Below, piece after piece: positions 11,016 to 21,496 of a stretch of DNA of 64,000 nucleotides. Position 1 is the stretch's first letter. Every line of letters begins with the position of its first letter. A program made the translations under genes and the position numbers. The stretch is from Xenoacremonium recifei (Eukaryota > Ascomycota > Sordariomycetes > Hypocreales > Nectriaceae). The stretch is taken from the NCBI GenBank assembly GCA_012184525.1, contig WOFQ01000013.1, forward strand, positions 558,001 through 622,000. Direction: 5' to 3'. The notes under the pieces are model-generated. The model made no database searches and was not told where the DNA came from. It worked only from the letters and a program-made list of their open reading frames with translations.

Positions 11016-14000
11016 GGCTGTAGGGGTTGGGGTTGGGGTGCAAGGTGACGATGTGCTGGTGCCCCAGGATCTGATAAGCGCTCACCGTGGGAACCCGCCT
11101 TCACTAAGCCCGTCGTCTAGCGCAGTGAGTGAGTGGGCTCAAGCAAGACAAGATGCGGTTCCAGATGGGCGTTCTGGCGTTCCAGAGATCGATCAGCGGC
11201 CGTCTCCGAGGCTCGGCCGACGCAGGTGCCGGAGTTCGAGGGCCGGATACGGGAAGAAGCCGGGAGGGAGGGAGCCTTCTAAGATTCTAGAAGGCAGGCA
11301 GGCGGAGAAGAGCGTGCGTCGATAGTCGAGTTCACTTCATGGACTGTTTATCAATAAAGGTGCTTCGAGAGGGGACTGTGCGGACGAAGGGACAAAGCTG
11401 GGGAAAGGCATGCATGCCTGCAACAGCCATTGCGGAAGCAGCAGTCATGGATCGAGAGCGAATGGCTGGATCTCGTCAGCTGCACGTCACACAGTGAGCA
11501 AAGCAAAGCAAACCCCGGAGCCTCTCCTCCAGCGGTTTCTGGGCAGCTTCGGTTGCTAGTGCTCTGGAACGTTTGTCGTCCGGGACTCGGGAAGGTCAAG
11601 TGAGAGGTCCCAACGCTCGCCCATGAAGCAGCGGGGTTACTGACTGGCCTGGCCTGGCTCATGGGATCGGTCCATCCATGCATTCGGCTAGACACCTTGG
11701 ATCTGGCTGCATCTCGTCTTCAGTGGCTGAAGCTCCCTAACCCCCGCGCTATTGGACTGCTTCAGCATGGCCTCCTTGTCCCGTCATGAATTCTGCTCGT
11801 CATGGGACGTTCCACTCCCCAGAAAAGCACCCTCGAGCACGCCAGGGGTCGGCAAATTGGCTCATCCATCCCTTTTCTCTTACAACATAGCTTCGTTCTG
11901 CCATTGCTGTTTTCGAGGCGCGGCATTTCAGCTGGAGCTTGGGCCCCGTTCCGGTGTCGGGGCGCATCTACAAGGAGAACAATTACCTCTTGTAACTGCT
12001 AATAGCAATTCAGTTTCCCCGTCTTCCTCTTCACGCGAGACTCTTGTGCACCAGCTTCCCCTGAGCTACGCAACAGTCTAGCAGCATTTCCCTATTGGCT
12101 TTTTTCCCGACTGCAAACTACTGTACTGTGTGCCATCACAGCTCTACTTTAGCTGCTCCGCTCACCTCCGTTTAGTCCCGGACCCGGCCCGGCCCCAGCT
12201 GCCGGTCTCTCACCGACTCATGCCGTGCGGGCGTCCGTGAGGTCCGGCGTCCGACCCATCCGTCTAGATCTTGACCGACATTATAACGCTGTATGCAAGA
12301 TGTCAGCTGCGAACAAGATATTTTTACCGAGATCCTAGATGTTCTTTTCCGTTCTCGTCCCTTCTCGCAATAATAAGTAACTGTGCTGCATGCAGACTAG
12401 GGAGTACCATGTCAAAAAATGATCGTCGCCCTGTGTATGTGTAAGTCAGTAAACCATGAATGCTGTTAAAGCCCAGATCGAAAGTCCTTTCAACCGATCA
12501 CTTGCTTGACTAGCAATACGCAGCCTCCCGCAGAATCTGATTCCAACAAACGCTTGCAACCACAGCGAATGAGAGCACGGCTCATCAATATATACAAGGG
12601 AAATGAAGCTTATTTCTGTAGATCAGATATAGTGCTTTGTATCTTCGATGGCATCATCTGAAAACCTTTGACCGCCATTACCCTTTCATCCATCATTACT
12701 TGCAGCAAAACCCTTGTGCAATAATCCAGGGTAGCTCCCTAGTTGCCTCTCCCCAGTGCTCCTCACAAGTGACGCACGCCCTCCACCAGATCATCACTCG
12801 GAGCACGGCAGTGCCAATTAGATGAATGCTGTTCATGCAATCCAGCAACCCCGCATCCAGGAGAGAAGTATTTGCAGTATTGCTACTGCAACATGGCCAA
12901 GCCGCGTTAAACTACTGCTACGGGTCTGGGCTGCGTAATCACCACTTTACATCACGTTGACCCCTGTCAAGTCCAGACAAGCGACCAAATCTGCGTTTCA
13001 TTCCCTCCTGTATAGTCCAGCTCTTTGGCTTCCAATTGGTTTTCTCATATCTCAGTATTATTTTGCTAGGTCATAGGATTATTTGATGATACACAAATAC
13101 CAGGACGATTTCTTGGCACTGGAGGCTGATTGCGACGTGGAGGTCTAACCAAAAGAGGCCTTCATGAAGAAGCATCCAAATCAGCATTACATAGACGAGG
13201 TTCCAATTGGCATTGGTTGTCCATTTATAAGATCTCAAATTAGGAAATTAATTCATTGATTTTAATTACTAGTCGTCCTTTATATCTGAAGTAATTTCGT
13301 AAAACGAAGTAGCCTGTTAAGATCACGTTCAACCCCCCTAGAAGAATTAACTACCCTATACTCCCCAAAGTCAGGACAATCGGCTATGAGGAGACAATAC
13401 ACCCCATCCTTGAAACTTCCCGCGAATGAATGCCAAGACCGCCGCTCTCAAAAATAATTAACTCTGATCGAGTCTGAAAACGAGCCTCAACATCCTCGTG
13501 GCGCAGTCGTTCCCACCCTTCATCGCATTAACAAGATCGCCATCCCGAAACATGGTCGATCACAAACAACACCACAAGACGACGTTTCCAAATCACGATC
13601 TCATCTCCAGTGCAGAAAAGGACCTTTAGTCTCTCATCACGAGACTAACACAGCATTGGATAAATTACCAGCCCAACCGGCCCCTCGTCTGTTCTTGGCA
13701 CGAACACCAGAATAGCATCAATGGAGAACTCCACCAACACCAACTGATACAGAAACGCTCCAACGCTGCGGTACCGCTGACGACGTCTCCTCAGTTAGAC
13801 ACATCGCTCGACGCTCTCACCATGATCCTCGCCCGCAGATCCTTCCATTGGCGGGACATCACCCCTCCCAGCCGTCTGAAACCGTCTGCGAACCCGCAGC
13901 GGAATAATTCTGAAACGGCCTCCTCGGACGAAAAAACAAGGGACGACTTTCCAAGCTTGGACTGTTTGCCCTTAGTCATCCCGCTTGCCATTCGAATATG

Positions 14001-14977
14001 GCTGTAACGATCCTGGTCGGCGGGTCGCGCGATTGCGAGCCCCTGCGAATATCATGCGTGGTCGAAGATCCTGGACGAGGCTGGAGGAGTGTTCTGTCTG
14101 GGATCGTGTGGAGTTGAACCCTGGCGGGAGGGACTTGGGACGGAGAGTAAACACATTCTGGAACTACGATTGGTTGATTTGGATGACTTTCGTAAGTCCC
14201 CTCGTTGTTCATTGAGAGGTGGAAATATATCGACTAACACCGATCATGGCTACATCCACACTTCATCGGGACGTCGCTGCTTCTCTGGAAACAGACGGAA
14301 ACTTTCAGGCTTGAAACAAGACGCCGTCTCGAGAGGCGATTGTCCTTCATTGAATTCTCCGGTCACCGAATTCCCCATGATCAGATGCCGTCCCCGTCTA
14401 CCAACTCTACAAGCCCCGTGTGGTATGACAACCCCGGCTCTCAACCCCCCCATAGCCTCACCTGTCTGTCTCGCGTATATTCGCATCCAGAGTCAGGATC
14501 TCGCCTGAGGCTTCAAAGCCCATACCCACTGGGGGCCACGCATAACCGCCGTCGGTATTCCGTCACCCTCTGCTCGGCTCCGTCTCATGTTCAGACCACT
14601 GCAGAGGGCTGGGCGCCTCTGCCAGGATATCCCATCCAAGGTTCCTGATGACAACCGGGCCCTCGCTTCTTTTTAAGACTGAGCCGTCGCCGGCTTCATC
14701 ACGATGTCTCTCTACTTCTCTTCTTCACCACTCCTCCTCATTCTTTCTCTCCTCAACTCACCCTTCCATTCGTTTCAACCTCGTCTTCCCACTTGGGAAC
14801 TCTCTTCTTCAGTCGTTCTCTAAGGTGCCAGGTCGCCTTTGAAGATCTTTGATTCGCTCTATTTTAACCAATACGCTCTTTGACAGAGTTGTTTCAACCA
14901 CGCCCCTTTCTTGATACTCTTGCTCTTTCCAGTCCGCACATTCCCTTTCGCCCGAGTAAAGGAAAACCATCTTCAAC
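11016..14977. other. 4-kb non-coding region between divergent genes
   Basis: This holds the promoter of the F-box-like gene (from 11016) and that of the secreted adhesin-like gene (up to 14977). Around 13200-13320 there is a strongly AT-rich block. Several frames of 60-140 codons at 13800-14650 overlap on both strands and resemble no protein I know. Its length suggests a large, regulated promoter or a decayed gene. Confidence 0.5.
14660..14977 (+). promoter_or_regulatory. pyrimidine-rich core promoter and leader of the adhesin gene
   Basis: A long CT-rich tract (about 14700-14800) follows a TTTTTAAG element near 14670 and is followed by an ATC-rich leader ending in CTTCAACATG. Such CT tracts are typical immediately upstream of transcription starts in strongly expressed genes of filamentous fungi. 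The boundaries are approximate. Confidence 0.4.
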
Positions 14978-17900
14978 ATGTTGTTTCGCAAGGGCTTCGT
15001 CGCTCTTGGTCTCGTGACCGGGGCATTCGCTGCCGCTGCGGCCAACTCCTCCGATACCAGTGTCAAAGTCACCAAGACGCGCACGCTCACACGAACCGCC
15101 AGCAAGGGCAAAACCACCTCGACACTTCTGGCATCAGCCGTGACTAACACTGATGCTTCGGGTGTGCCGTTGGTCACCGAGCCGGCTTATGTGACCGTCA
15201 CAGTCGCCGGTCGGACCAGCACCGTCGAGACAACCATTACCCGGCCTTGCACCGAGTGCGCCGGAGTGACAATTACCTCAACAGAGGACATTTCCTTGTA
15301 CACCACTCGCACCACCACGCTGCCATGCAGCATTTGTGAAGGCGGGACTACCGTAGTAGTCTCAACTGAGGCTCTATCTACCGCTGCCGCAGCTACAACA
15401 TCCAGGGGGTTCAACTCGTCGGTTCCCTCCAACTCCTCTGCTACTGCCACCTCAGTCTCTACTGCAAGCCGCGCGGTTGTCACAGACTTCGTCACCAAGA
15501 CGTTCACCATTCCCTGCTCTTCCTGCGCTGGAGGCTCAACCACTGTTGTTTCCGTTCTCGCCGAGTCCTCCGCGGAAGCTGTCACTGCTAGTGAGACAAC
15601 TCCCGCCATTGTTACAGTCCCTGGTGTTACCGACTATGTCACCACGACTATGACTCTCCCCTGCACCGCTTGCAAGGGAGGCACCACTGTGGTTGTTTCG
15701 ACACTGGCCGAGTCCTCAGCTGCCGCCGTGACTACTGGTGCTGGAGCTGGCGAAAGCTCTCCTGCCATTGTCACGGTTCCCGGGGTCACTGATTATGTCA
15801 CAACCACCATGACCCTCCCATGCACCGCCTGTGCTGGTGGCTCGACAACAGTTGTATCTACCATGGCCGTATCTGTTGAGGCTGCCTCGACTGTTGCTGC
15901 TGGCGAGTCAACTCCTGTGATCGTGACTGTTCCGGGAGCTACCGACTATGTCACGACGACCATGACTCTTCCCTGCACTGCTTGTGCTGGCGGCACCACC
16001 GTTGTTGTATCAACGCTCGCTGAGTCTTCCGCTGAAGCTGTGACTGCTAGTTCTGCTGCCACTTCTGTTACGACCATCACCCGCCCTGTTTCTACTGAGA
16101 CCATCACCAAGGCCTGCAAGACTTGTGCTGGCGGCTCAACCGTCATTGTCTCAACTCATAGCGCTGTCACGTCCGTCATCAAGCCAACCTCCGTGCTTTC
16201 TTCATCTGGAAACGGTAATAAGACGACTGTCAGTGCCAAGTCTTCCACCGCAACTGGAACATCCAGCCGTGCCAAGGGCACAAAGACCCTGACGAAGCAG
16301 GTGACCAAGACCAAGTCTCACCAGCACACGAGCAGCGCCATCAACAATGCCACTTCGGTTGTCGGACACACTACCCGTGCTGGCCATGCTTCCTCCAGTG
16401 CTATTGTCGTGGGTACTGAGACTGCTCAGACCGCATCCTCTGTCGCTCAATCTGCCGCATCCTCTGCTCTCGCTGAGACCACTGCCCCTGTCTCTGTGAT
16501 TCTGACTACCGGCCGTGGTGGTAGCTCTGTCTCCTCGGCCACTGGTGTTTTCAGCAATGCCACGAAGGTTACCTCTCAGACCACTGCTGTCGCGGCCTCA
16601 AGCACCCCCGTTGTGGTCTCATCCCAGAACGCAGCCTCTTCTGTCGGTGTATCGTCCAGTGGTTTCAAGTCGTCCATCATCTTGTCCACTGGTGGCTCCT
16701 CTTCCGTCACGGCACAGCAAACCACGGGCATCTTTGCCAACTCGTCCGCTATTGCAGTCAGCAAGACCTCATCTGCAGCCGGTGGCGGTGAAGTCATTAC
16801 CCGCACTGTCACCCGTGGTGGCTCAGTCACTACCGAGACCTCGGTTGTCACAGCTACTGTCGGCCAGCCCGTCATCGTCATCGTCCGCCAGGTCACGCTC
16901 TTCATTTTCACTTCTGCCCTTGGCTCGACCTGCCCTTCTGTTACGACTGACGAGTCTGGCGGTTATGTTGTTGATAACACGACCTACAGTGACCTTGGTA
17001 CGGCCGTCTCGAATGCCTGCTACACGCAATTCTCCAAGTGTACTGCCAACGCTGGCAAGAACTATCGCGTCAAGGACTGCCAGACCCAGCTGAGCGCCTG
17101 TATGAAGGCCGCGAGCACCCAGACTGTCACTGCTGCCCCGGTTACCATCACTCAGACCGTCATTCTGCCCCCTGATTGCTCCAGCGCGAGCGCCATCGTT
17201 AGCGGTGGCGGCAGCATCATTGCTACGACCAGTCTCACTGGCGCTGAGATCGCAACCGTTGGTTCTGGTGGTGTTAGCGTTGTTACGGCTAGCACAACCG
17301 TCGCAAGCACTGCTGCTGCTGCTGCTTCGTCTGCTGCGGCGGTTACAACCTACCCCACGAGCATTAGCCAGATCGAAACCACCAAGGGCGTCACTGTTAC
17401 CAAGGTCGGCGAGTCGGGCTCCCAGATTGTTAGCGTTGTCACCATGACCCTCACAGTTCCCGCTGGCAGTGGTAGCACTGAAACCGCCGTTGGTGGAAGC
17501 CAATCGATCCAGGTTGGTTCGACTGTGGTAACCAGCGACGTTTCTACTGTTACACTCGCTCCCTCTGGTACTCGAACCACTCCTCTGGTCAGCGTCATGA
17601 AATCAACTTACACAGTGACTGTCACTGGAGCAGTTGCTTCTGAGACAGCTATTGGTGGCAGTCAGGTCGTTGTTGGTACTACCGTCATGACCAGTGATGT
17701 GTCTACCGTAACTTTGGCTGCTTCGGGAACCAGGACGACTCCTATTGTTAGCGTTCTGAGGTCAACATACACTGTTACTGTTACTGGTGCAGTTGTCTCA
17801 GAAACTGGAGTTGGTGGTAGCCAGACTATTGAGGTTGGCTCAACAGTGGTGACCTCAGATGTCTCGACCGTCACTCTCGCTCCCTCTGGTACTCGGAGCA

Positions 17901-18646
17901 CTTCTCTTGTCAGTGTTATCAAGTCGACCTACACAGTCACCGTCACTGGCGCAGCTGGCAACGGTACGACCAAGGCGGTTGGCACCAAGACTGTTGGCAC
18001 CGTTTCTGCCAGCACAAGCCTTGTCACTATGACTCTGCCCCCTGCTGAGGGCACTGGCACTGGCCAGATCAGCGTTGTGACAATGACCATCACAGCAGGC
18101 TCTGGAGCAACTGGGACTGGTGCTGGTGGCATCACTACCGTTGTTGCTACCCAGACTGCCGCTCACACAGCTGGTTCAGGTGTCTCTGGAAGCGAAACAG
18201 GTGCTGCTGAGACCAGCGTTGTGACCACGACCATCCCGGCCAGCGGTACACACTCCGCGGTCGTGAGTGTTGTGACTATGACTGTCCCTGCCGCCTCTGC
18301 CGCCTCTTCAGCTGCAGCAACCGATGTTGGCTCTGTCCACGTCTCGACTAGCGTTGTCACCGTGACTATGGGCGGCACTACCGGAGTCATCACTATGACC
18401 TACAGCGCCTCAGCAGTTGTCCAGACTGTCACCGTCACCGGGAAATGTGCTGCTGCAAAGACTCATGCCACGGTCACCAAGACCGTCACCGAGACTACCT
18501 GCCCCGTCTCTGCAGCTGCTGTGACAACTCTGGCGACTGCGACTTCAGCAGACGCTGAGACGGTCTATGTTACTCAGACTGTCGATGCCTCGGCATCCGA
18601 TGCTGCTCTCATCAAGAGGGTCCGCCGTGGATTTGGCCATTGGTAA
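14978..18646 (+). CDS. secreted Ser/Thr-rich adhesin-like protein with Flocculin-type repeats
   Basis: A single 1222-residue exon. A signal peptide is evident (MLFRKGFVALGLVTGAFAAA). Residues 85-390 hold seven Cys-x2-Cys units of the form TLPCTACAGGTTVVVST, with first cysteines near 91, 117, 180, 229, 282, 333 and 380. This resembles Flocculin type-3 repeats of fungal cell-wall adhesins. Residues 390-640 are Ser/Thr/Ala-rich linker. Around residues 650-730 lies a compact six-cysteine segment (ACYTQFSKCTANAG...CQTQLSACMKA) seen in other fungal secreted proteins. Residues 840-995 carry three ~53-residue repeats containing KSTYTVTVTGA. The end, ALIKRVRRGFGHW, has dibasic sites and no hydrophobic GPI-anchor tail, so the protein is probably secreted or wall-associated through its sugars rather than lipid-anchored. 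Heavy O-glycosylation is expected. The specific function is inferred, not shown. Confidence 0.9.
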   Translation: MLFRKGFVALGLVTGAFAAAAANSSDTSVKVTKTRTLTRTASKGKTTSTLLASAVTNTDASGVPLVTEPAYVTVTVAGRTSTVETTITRPCTECAGVTITSTEDISLYTTRTTTLPCSICEGGTTVVVSTEALSTAAAATTSRGFNSSVPSNSSATATSVSTASRAVVTDFVTKTFTIPCSSCAGGSTTVVSVLAESSAEAVTASETTPAIVTVPGVTDYVTTTMTLPCTACKGGTTVVVSTLAESSAAAVTTGAGAGESSPAIVTVPGVTDYVTTTMTLPCTACAGGSTTVVSTMAVSVEAASTVAAGESTPVIVTVPGATDYVTTTMTLPCTACAGGTTVVVSTLAESSAEAVTASSAATSVTTITRPVSTETITKACKTCAGGSTVIVSTHSAVTSVIKPTSVLSSSGNGNKTTVSAKSSTATGTSSRAKGTKTLTKQVTKTKSHQHTSSAINNATSVVGHTTRAGHASSSAIVVGTETAQTASSVAQSAASSALAETTAPVSVILTTGRGGSSVSSATGVFSNATKVTSQTTAVAASSTPVVVSSQNAASSVGVSSSGFKSSIILSTGGSSSVTAQQTTGIFANSSAIAVSKTSSAAGGGEVITRTVTRGGSVTTETSVVTATVGQPVIVIVRQVTLFIFTSALGSTCPSVTTDESGGYVVDNTTYSDLGTAVSNACYTQFSKCTANAGKNYRVKDCQTQLSACMKAASTQTVTAAPVTITQTVILPPDCSSASAIVSGGGSIIATTSLTGAEIATVGSGGVSVVTASTTVASTAAAAASSAAAVTTYPTSISQIETTKGVTVTKVGESGSQIVSVVTMTLTVPAGSGSTETAVGGSQSIQVGSTVVTSDVSTVTLAPSGTRTTPLVSVMKSTYTVTVTGAVASETAIGGSQVVVGTTVMTSDVSTVTLAASGTRTTPIVSVLRSTYTVTVTGAVVSETGVGGSQTIEVGSTVVTSDVSTVTLAPSGTRSTSLVSVIKSTYTVTVTGAAGNGTTKAVGTKTVGTVSASTSLVTMTLPPAEGTGTGQISVVTMTITAGSGATGTGAGGITTVVATQTAAHTAGSGVSGSETGAAETSVVTTTIPASGTHSAVVSVVTMTVPAASAASSAAATDVGSVHVSTSVVTVTMGGTTGVITMTYSASAVVQTVTVTGKCAAAKTHATVTKTVTETTCPVSAAAVTTLATATSADAETVYVTQTVDASASDAALIKRVRRGFGHW
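15215..16160 (+). repeat. coding Cys-x2-Cys repeats within the adhesin gene
   Basis: Seven degenerate units encode the TxPCxxCxGG motif. The central three, with first cysteines at codons 229, 282 and 333, are about 51 codons apart and also share the preceding VTVPGVTDYVTTTMT block. Variable spacing elsewhere suggests old copies with length drift. Confidence 0.8.
17500..17960 (+). repeat. three ~160-bp coding repeats near the 3' end of the adhesin gene
   Basis: Each unit encodes a block like GSTVVTSDVSTVTLAPSGTR followed by VSV, a basic residue, and STYTVTVTGA. Copies diverge mainly at third positions, which indicates selection on the protein rather than recent duplication. Confidence 0.75.
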
Positions 18647-19762
18647 AGGGAGATACAAAAAAGAATAAGAAGGAAAGAACGCCATAGTCTGTGACTAGGC
18701 ACAAAGCTTGAAGCTTGGGTGTTTTTGGAGGAATGGATGAGGAGTTTGTGTGTCCTCTAAATGTATATATGCTTCGTTTTTCTAGTGTATATGATGGCCA
18801 TTTGTCCTGCCGTTGAATAGAAAAGATGGTTGGATTAACGATATACTTATGAAAATGACTTCTGTATCCAATTAACATTGCCATGGGGGTCGACCACTTA
18901 TTGAGAATCTGCCATTGAGACTCTGCCATTCTTCACGACAGGTTGTGCTCTCAATGAAGGCACCATAGTTAGTATTTAAAACGATCCAATACATGTCACA
19001 GTCCAAAAGCGAATCCAGATGGGGAGCCAAAATTGTTGTATACAAGCCAAATAAGTCTAGCATCATACAACACGGTCAGACCTCAAAGGTCTTCCTCCCC
19101 GAAGCGCGTTGAGCTTAGAAAGCTCTTTCTTCTCCGTCCTAAAATCACAAAACGCCCACGAGACTCGCCAGACGATAGCGCAACAGCATTGTCGTTGACA
19201 TTGAGCCTCGGTTTCAACACCTGCCGTCCCAGCGATGGCGTAGTAGCACTGTCGCTGTCGAGAAAAAGGAGACTCGTTAGACCGCGGGTATAAACGCAGA
19301 TGGGGTATCATATATAAGAGCAAAACAGGTAAAAGCAATGCCGAAGCACTAAAACAGCGTATTCGAGAAAGTGGTGTGCTTTCGGCGGATTTTTTGGTGC
19401 CCATGTGACAGGAAAGTCCGATAGCGTAGAAAGCATTGTCGTCCATTCCCGTCTTCGAGGACAAATACGCCGTTCAGCCAGTGATGGCGTAAAAGCACTG
19501 TCACCAGTGAAGCATCATCCTGCACCTTGCCTGGACTCGACGCCAGATAGAGAACGAAGCCGGTGGTGATACTTCAGTTGAGTAGCGAATTGAAACCGTT
19601 CCATGGGGGAACCTCTTCATTCGAAAGGAGTGTCGGGAGTTGGAAAAAGTAACGAGAATGTAGGTTGAGCTACCGATCCGAGAAAAGGAGGTTGTTGAAC
19701 ATCGAAGGTCGAGTAATTGTTGAAGATCGAGACCCGGCCAGAAACGATTTCAAGGTGGAGAT
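18647..19762. other. convergent intergenic region containing a decayed repeat array
   Basis: The 3' sides of the adhesin (+) and the MFS transporter (-). Apart from the repeat listed separately I see no gene. Confidence 0.5.
19173..19506. repeat. degenerate ~62-bp minisatellite-like repeat
   Basis: A core like GATRGCGTARWARCAYTGTC appears near 19173, 19233, 19419 and 19482. The outer pairs are 60 and 63 bp apart. The gap in the middle, 186 bp, is almost exactly three periods, so two intervening units appear to have decayed. Upstream and downstream flanks of the cores share little. Confidence 0.55.
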
Positions 19763-21496
19763 TTAAGCTTGAGGTTCCTTCTTCCCAGGGATACGAAACT
19801 TGAAGCCGCGCTCGTTAGCCTCTCGCCGGGCAGCACCGTCTTCAAAGTCGTTGGCGGGGTCTTTCTGGAGACGGTTGCTGGGCGGGTTGCCGATGACCTT
19901 GAGGAGAATCTTCATGAGAAAGGAGCTAACGATGCTCATGCAGAGAATCCCAATCATCGTGTAGTTGCTCTTGTGGTATTGGTGAGGCCCAGGCGCAGCA
20001 TCTGCGGGCCAGCCAGTGTACAAGGCGTAGGTGGTCAAAACACTACCAAGGTTACCAAGCCCGGAGACCAAGGCCGTGGCAGCAGCGACGCCAACCTCGC
20101 CATGGCGCTTCTGGAAGATCTCAGACGTCCAGGTCATGCAAATGGGAACGGTTGGGCCGAGACCAAAGCCGACCATTAGAAGACCCCCGTACCGTGCCCA
20201 CCCGTTGGAGGTAGCCAGGGTAGTAGTCAGGAGACCGGCGATTTGGATGCACACAGCACCCGAGAAGAAGAAGGGTCGGGATTGGTGGAAGCGATCCGAG
20301 ATTGGCGTTACAAGTAAGATCGCAATCAGGTCCATCTGAATCTGTTAGTTGAAGTCGTAGGAAGTGGTCTAATTGAACTCACAATCCAGATCGGCGCAAA
20401 GAGCAAGCTGACTACAATGTCGCTGGCCTGGGGTTGAATGGACGCGATAATGACCGAACCATACAGCTGGGTTCCAATACCCACACCGACAACTCCGAAA
20501 TACATGAGAGTCAGAGGCCAGAGACGCCAGTCGATAAGCACAAAACCGAGATCCTTCAAGGTCCAGGGACGAGCATGGTAGACACGCTTCAAGTCCTGGT
20601 AGTGGATGATGGCATCCTTGCCCTTCAAAACTTCAGGGGTAGCAGGAAGCCACTTGAAGATGCCAGTGCGAGGACGCTCCTGTCCGGGAGCTAGGGGTCG
20701 GTCTGGTAGCCACCACAGCAAGATAACGCTCAGAACCACAGCGACGAGGCCGTAGATGAGGAACATCCAGCGGAAACCAGTGAGGCCGCCGTCGCCATCC
20801 ATGAGTTGGAACCCAGCAGACACGAGGCCAACCACAGCAGCAGAGACCTGAGCAGCTGTGAAATACATGCCGATTCTCTTGGCACAGCGCGAAGGCGGAT
20901 AAAAGAGAGTCAGATAGAAAGCCATACCAGGCCACATGCCAGCAATGACCAGTCCGAGGAGGAATCGAAGAAATTTGAGGCTCCAAGCGTCGTTGACCGC
21001 AGCAAAGCACGTACCGACAACGCCGGTTGCAAAGACTATTCGGGCCATCCAGAGACGCGGGCTGAGCTTGCTCATGATCAGGTTGGAGGGAAAGTCAAAG
21101 ATCACATAGGCGACGTAGAACAACGCGAGGGCCGTAGAGACATCCTTGGCGGTCAAGTTGAGTTCCGTCTCAAGGTCATGGCCCTCTGACGCGTTCATCG
21201 TCTGGGCGATTCCGATGTTGGATCTGATGGCGGAGCAGAGGAAATAAAGGATCCAGAAAGCTGGAAACCTGGGTTAGCTGGTCCGGTTCACGACCCAAGC
21301 TCGGCAGAAGGGTGTCTTGTGACAAACCGGGAATGATTCGCAGATCAATCTTCCTGTACACTCGTTCAACGGTCTCGACATCGTAGTCGCCCTCTCGGAC
21401 ATTTCCCTCCTCCTGGCTGGAGAGCCCATTGGCCGAGGATTGAACCTCGTGGGGGTACTTGGAGTCGCCTATCGGCGCATCCGAAGCGGTAGCCAT
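19763..21496 (-). CDS. MFS transporter, anion:cation symporter (Dal5/allantoate-permease-like) family
   Basis: Three exons: 21496-21328, 21260-20383 and 20335-19763. They join in phase and give 539 residues. Introns start GTTTGT and GTGAGT. The N-terminal cytosolic tail is followed by RIIPAFWILYFLCSAIRSNIG, the usual first helix of this family. About twelve transmembrane helices follow, including PSNLIMSKLSPRLWMARIVF with the loop between helices 2 and 3, and WPLTLMYFGVVGVGIGTQLY at the start of the second half. The family moves organic anions such as allantoate, nicotinate or pantothenate with protons across the plasma membrane. The substrate here cannot be read from sequence. The gene is divergent from the C2H2 zinc-finger gene across 2.7 kb. 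Confidence 0.9.

Noticed and set aside
15187..18393. Many minus-strand frames antisense to the adhesin gene
   Set aside because: They are the reverse complements of Thr/Ser/Val-rich codons and have Val/Thr-rich composition with no domain.
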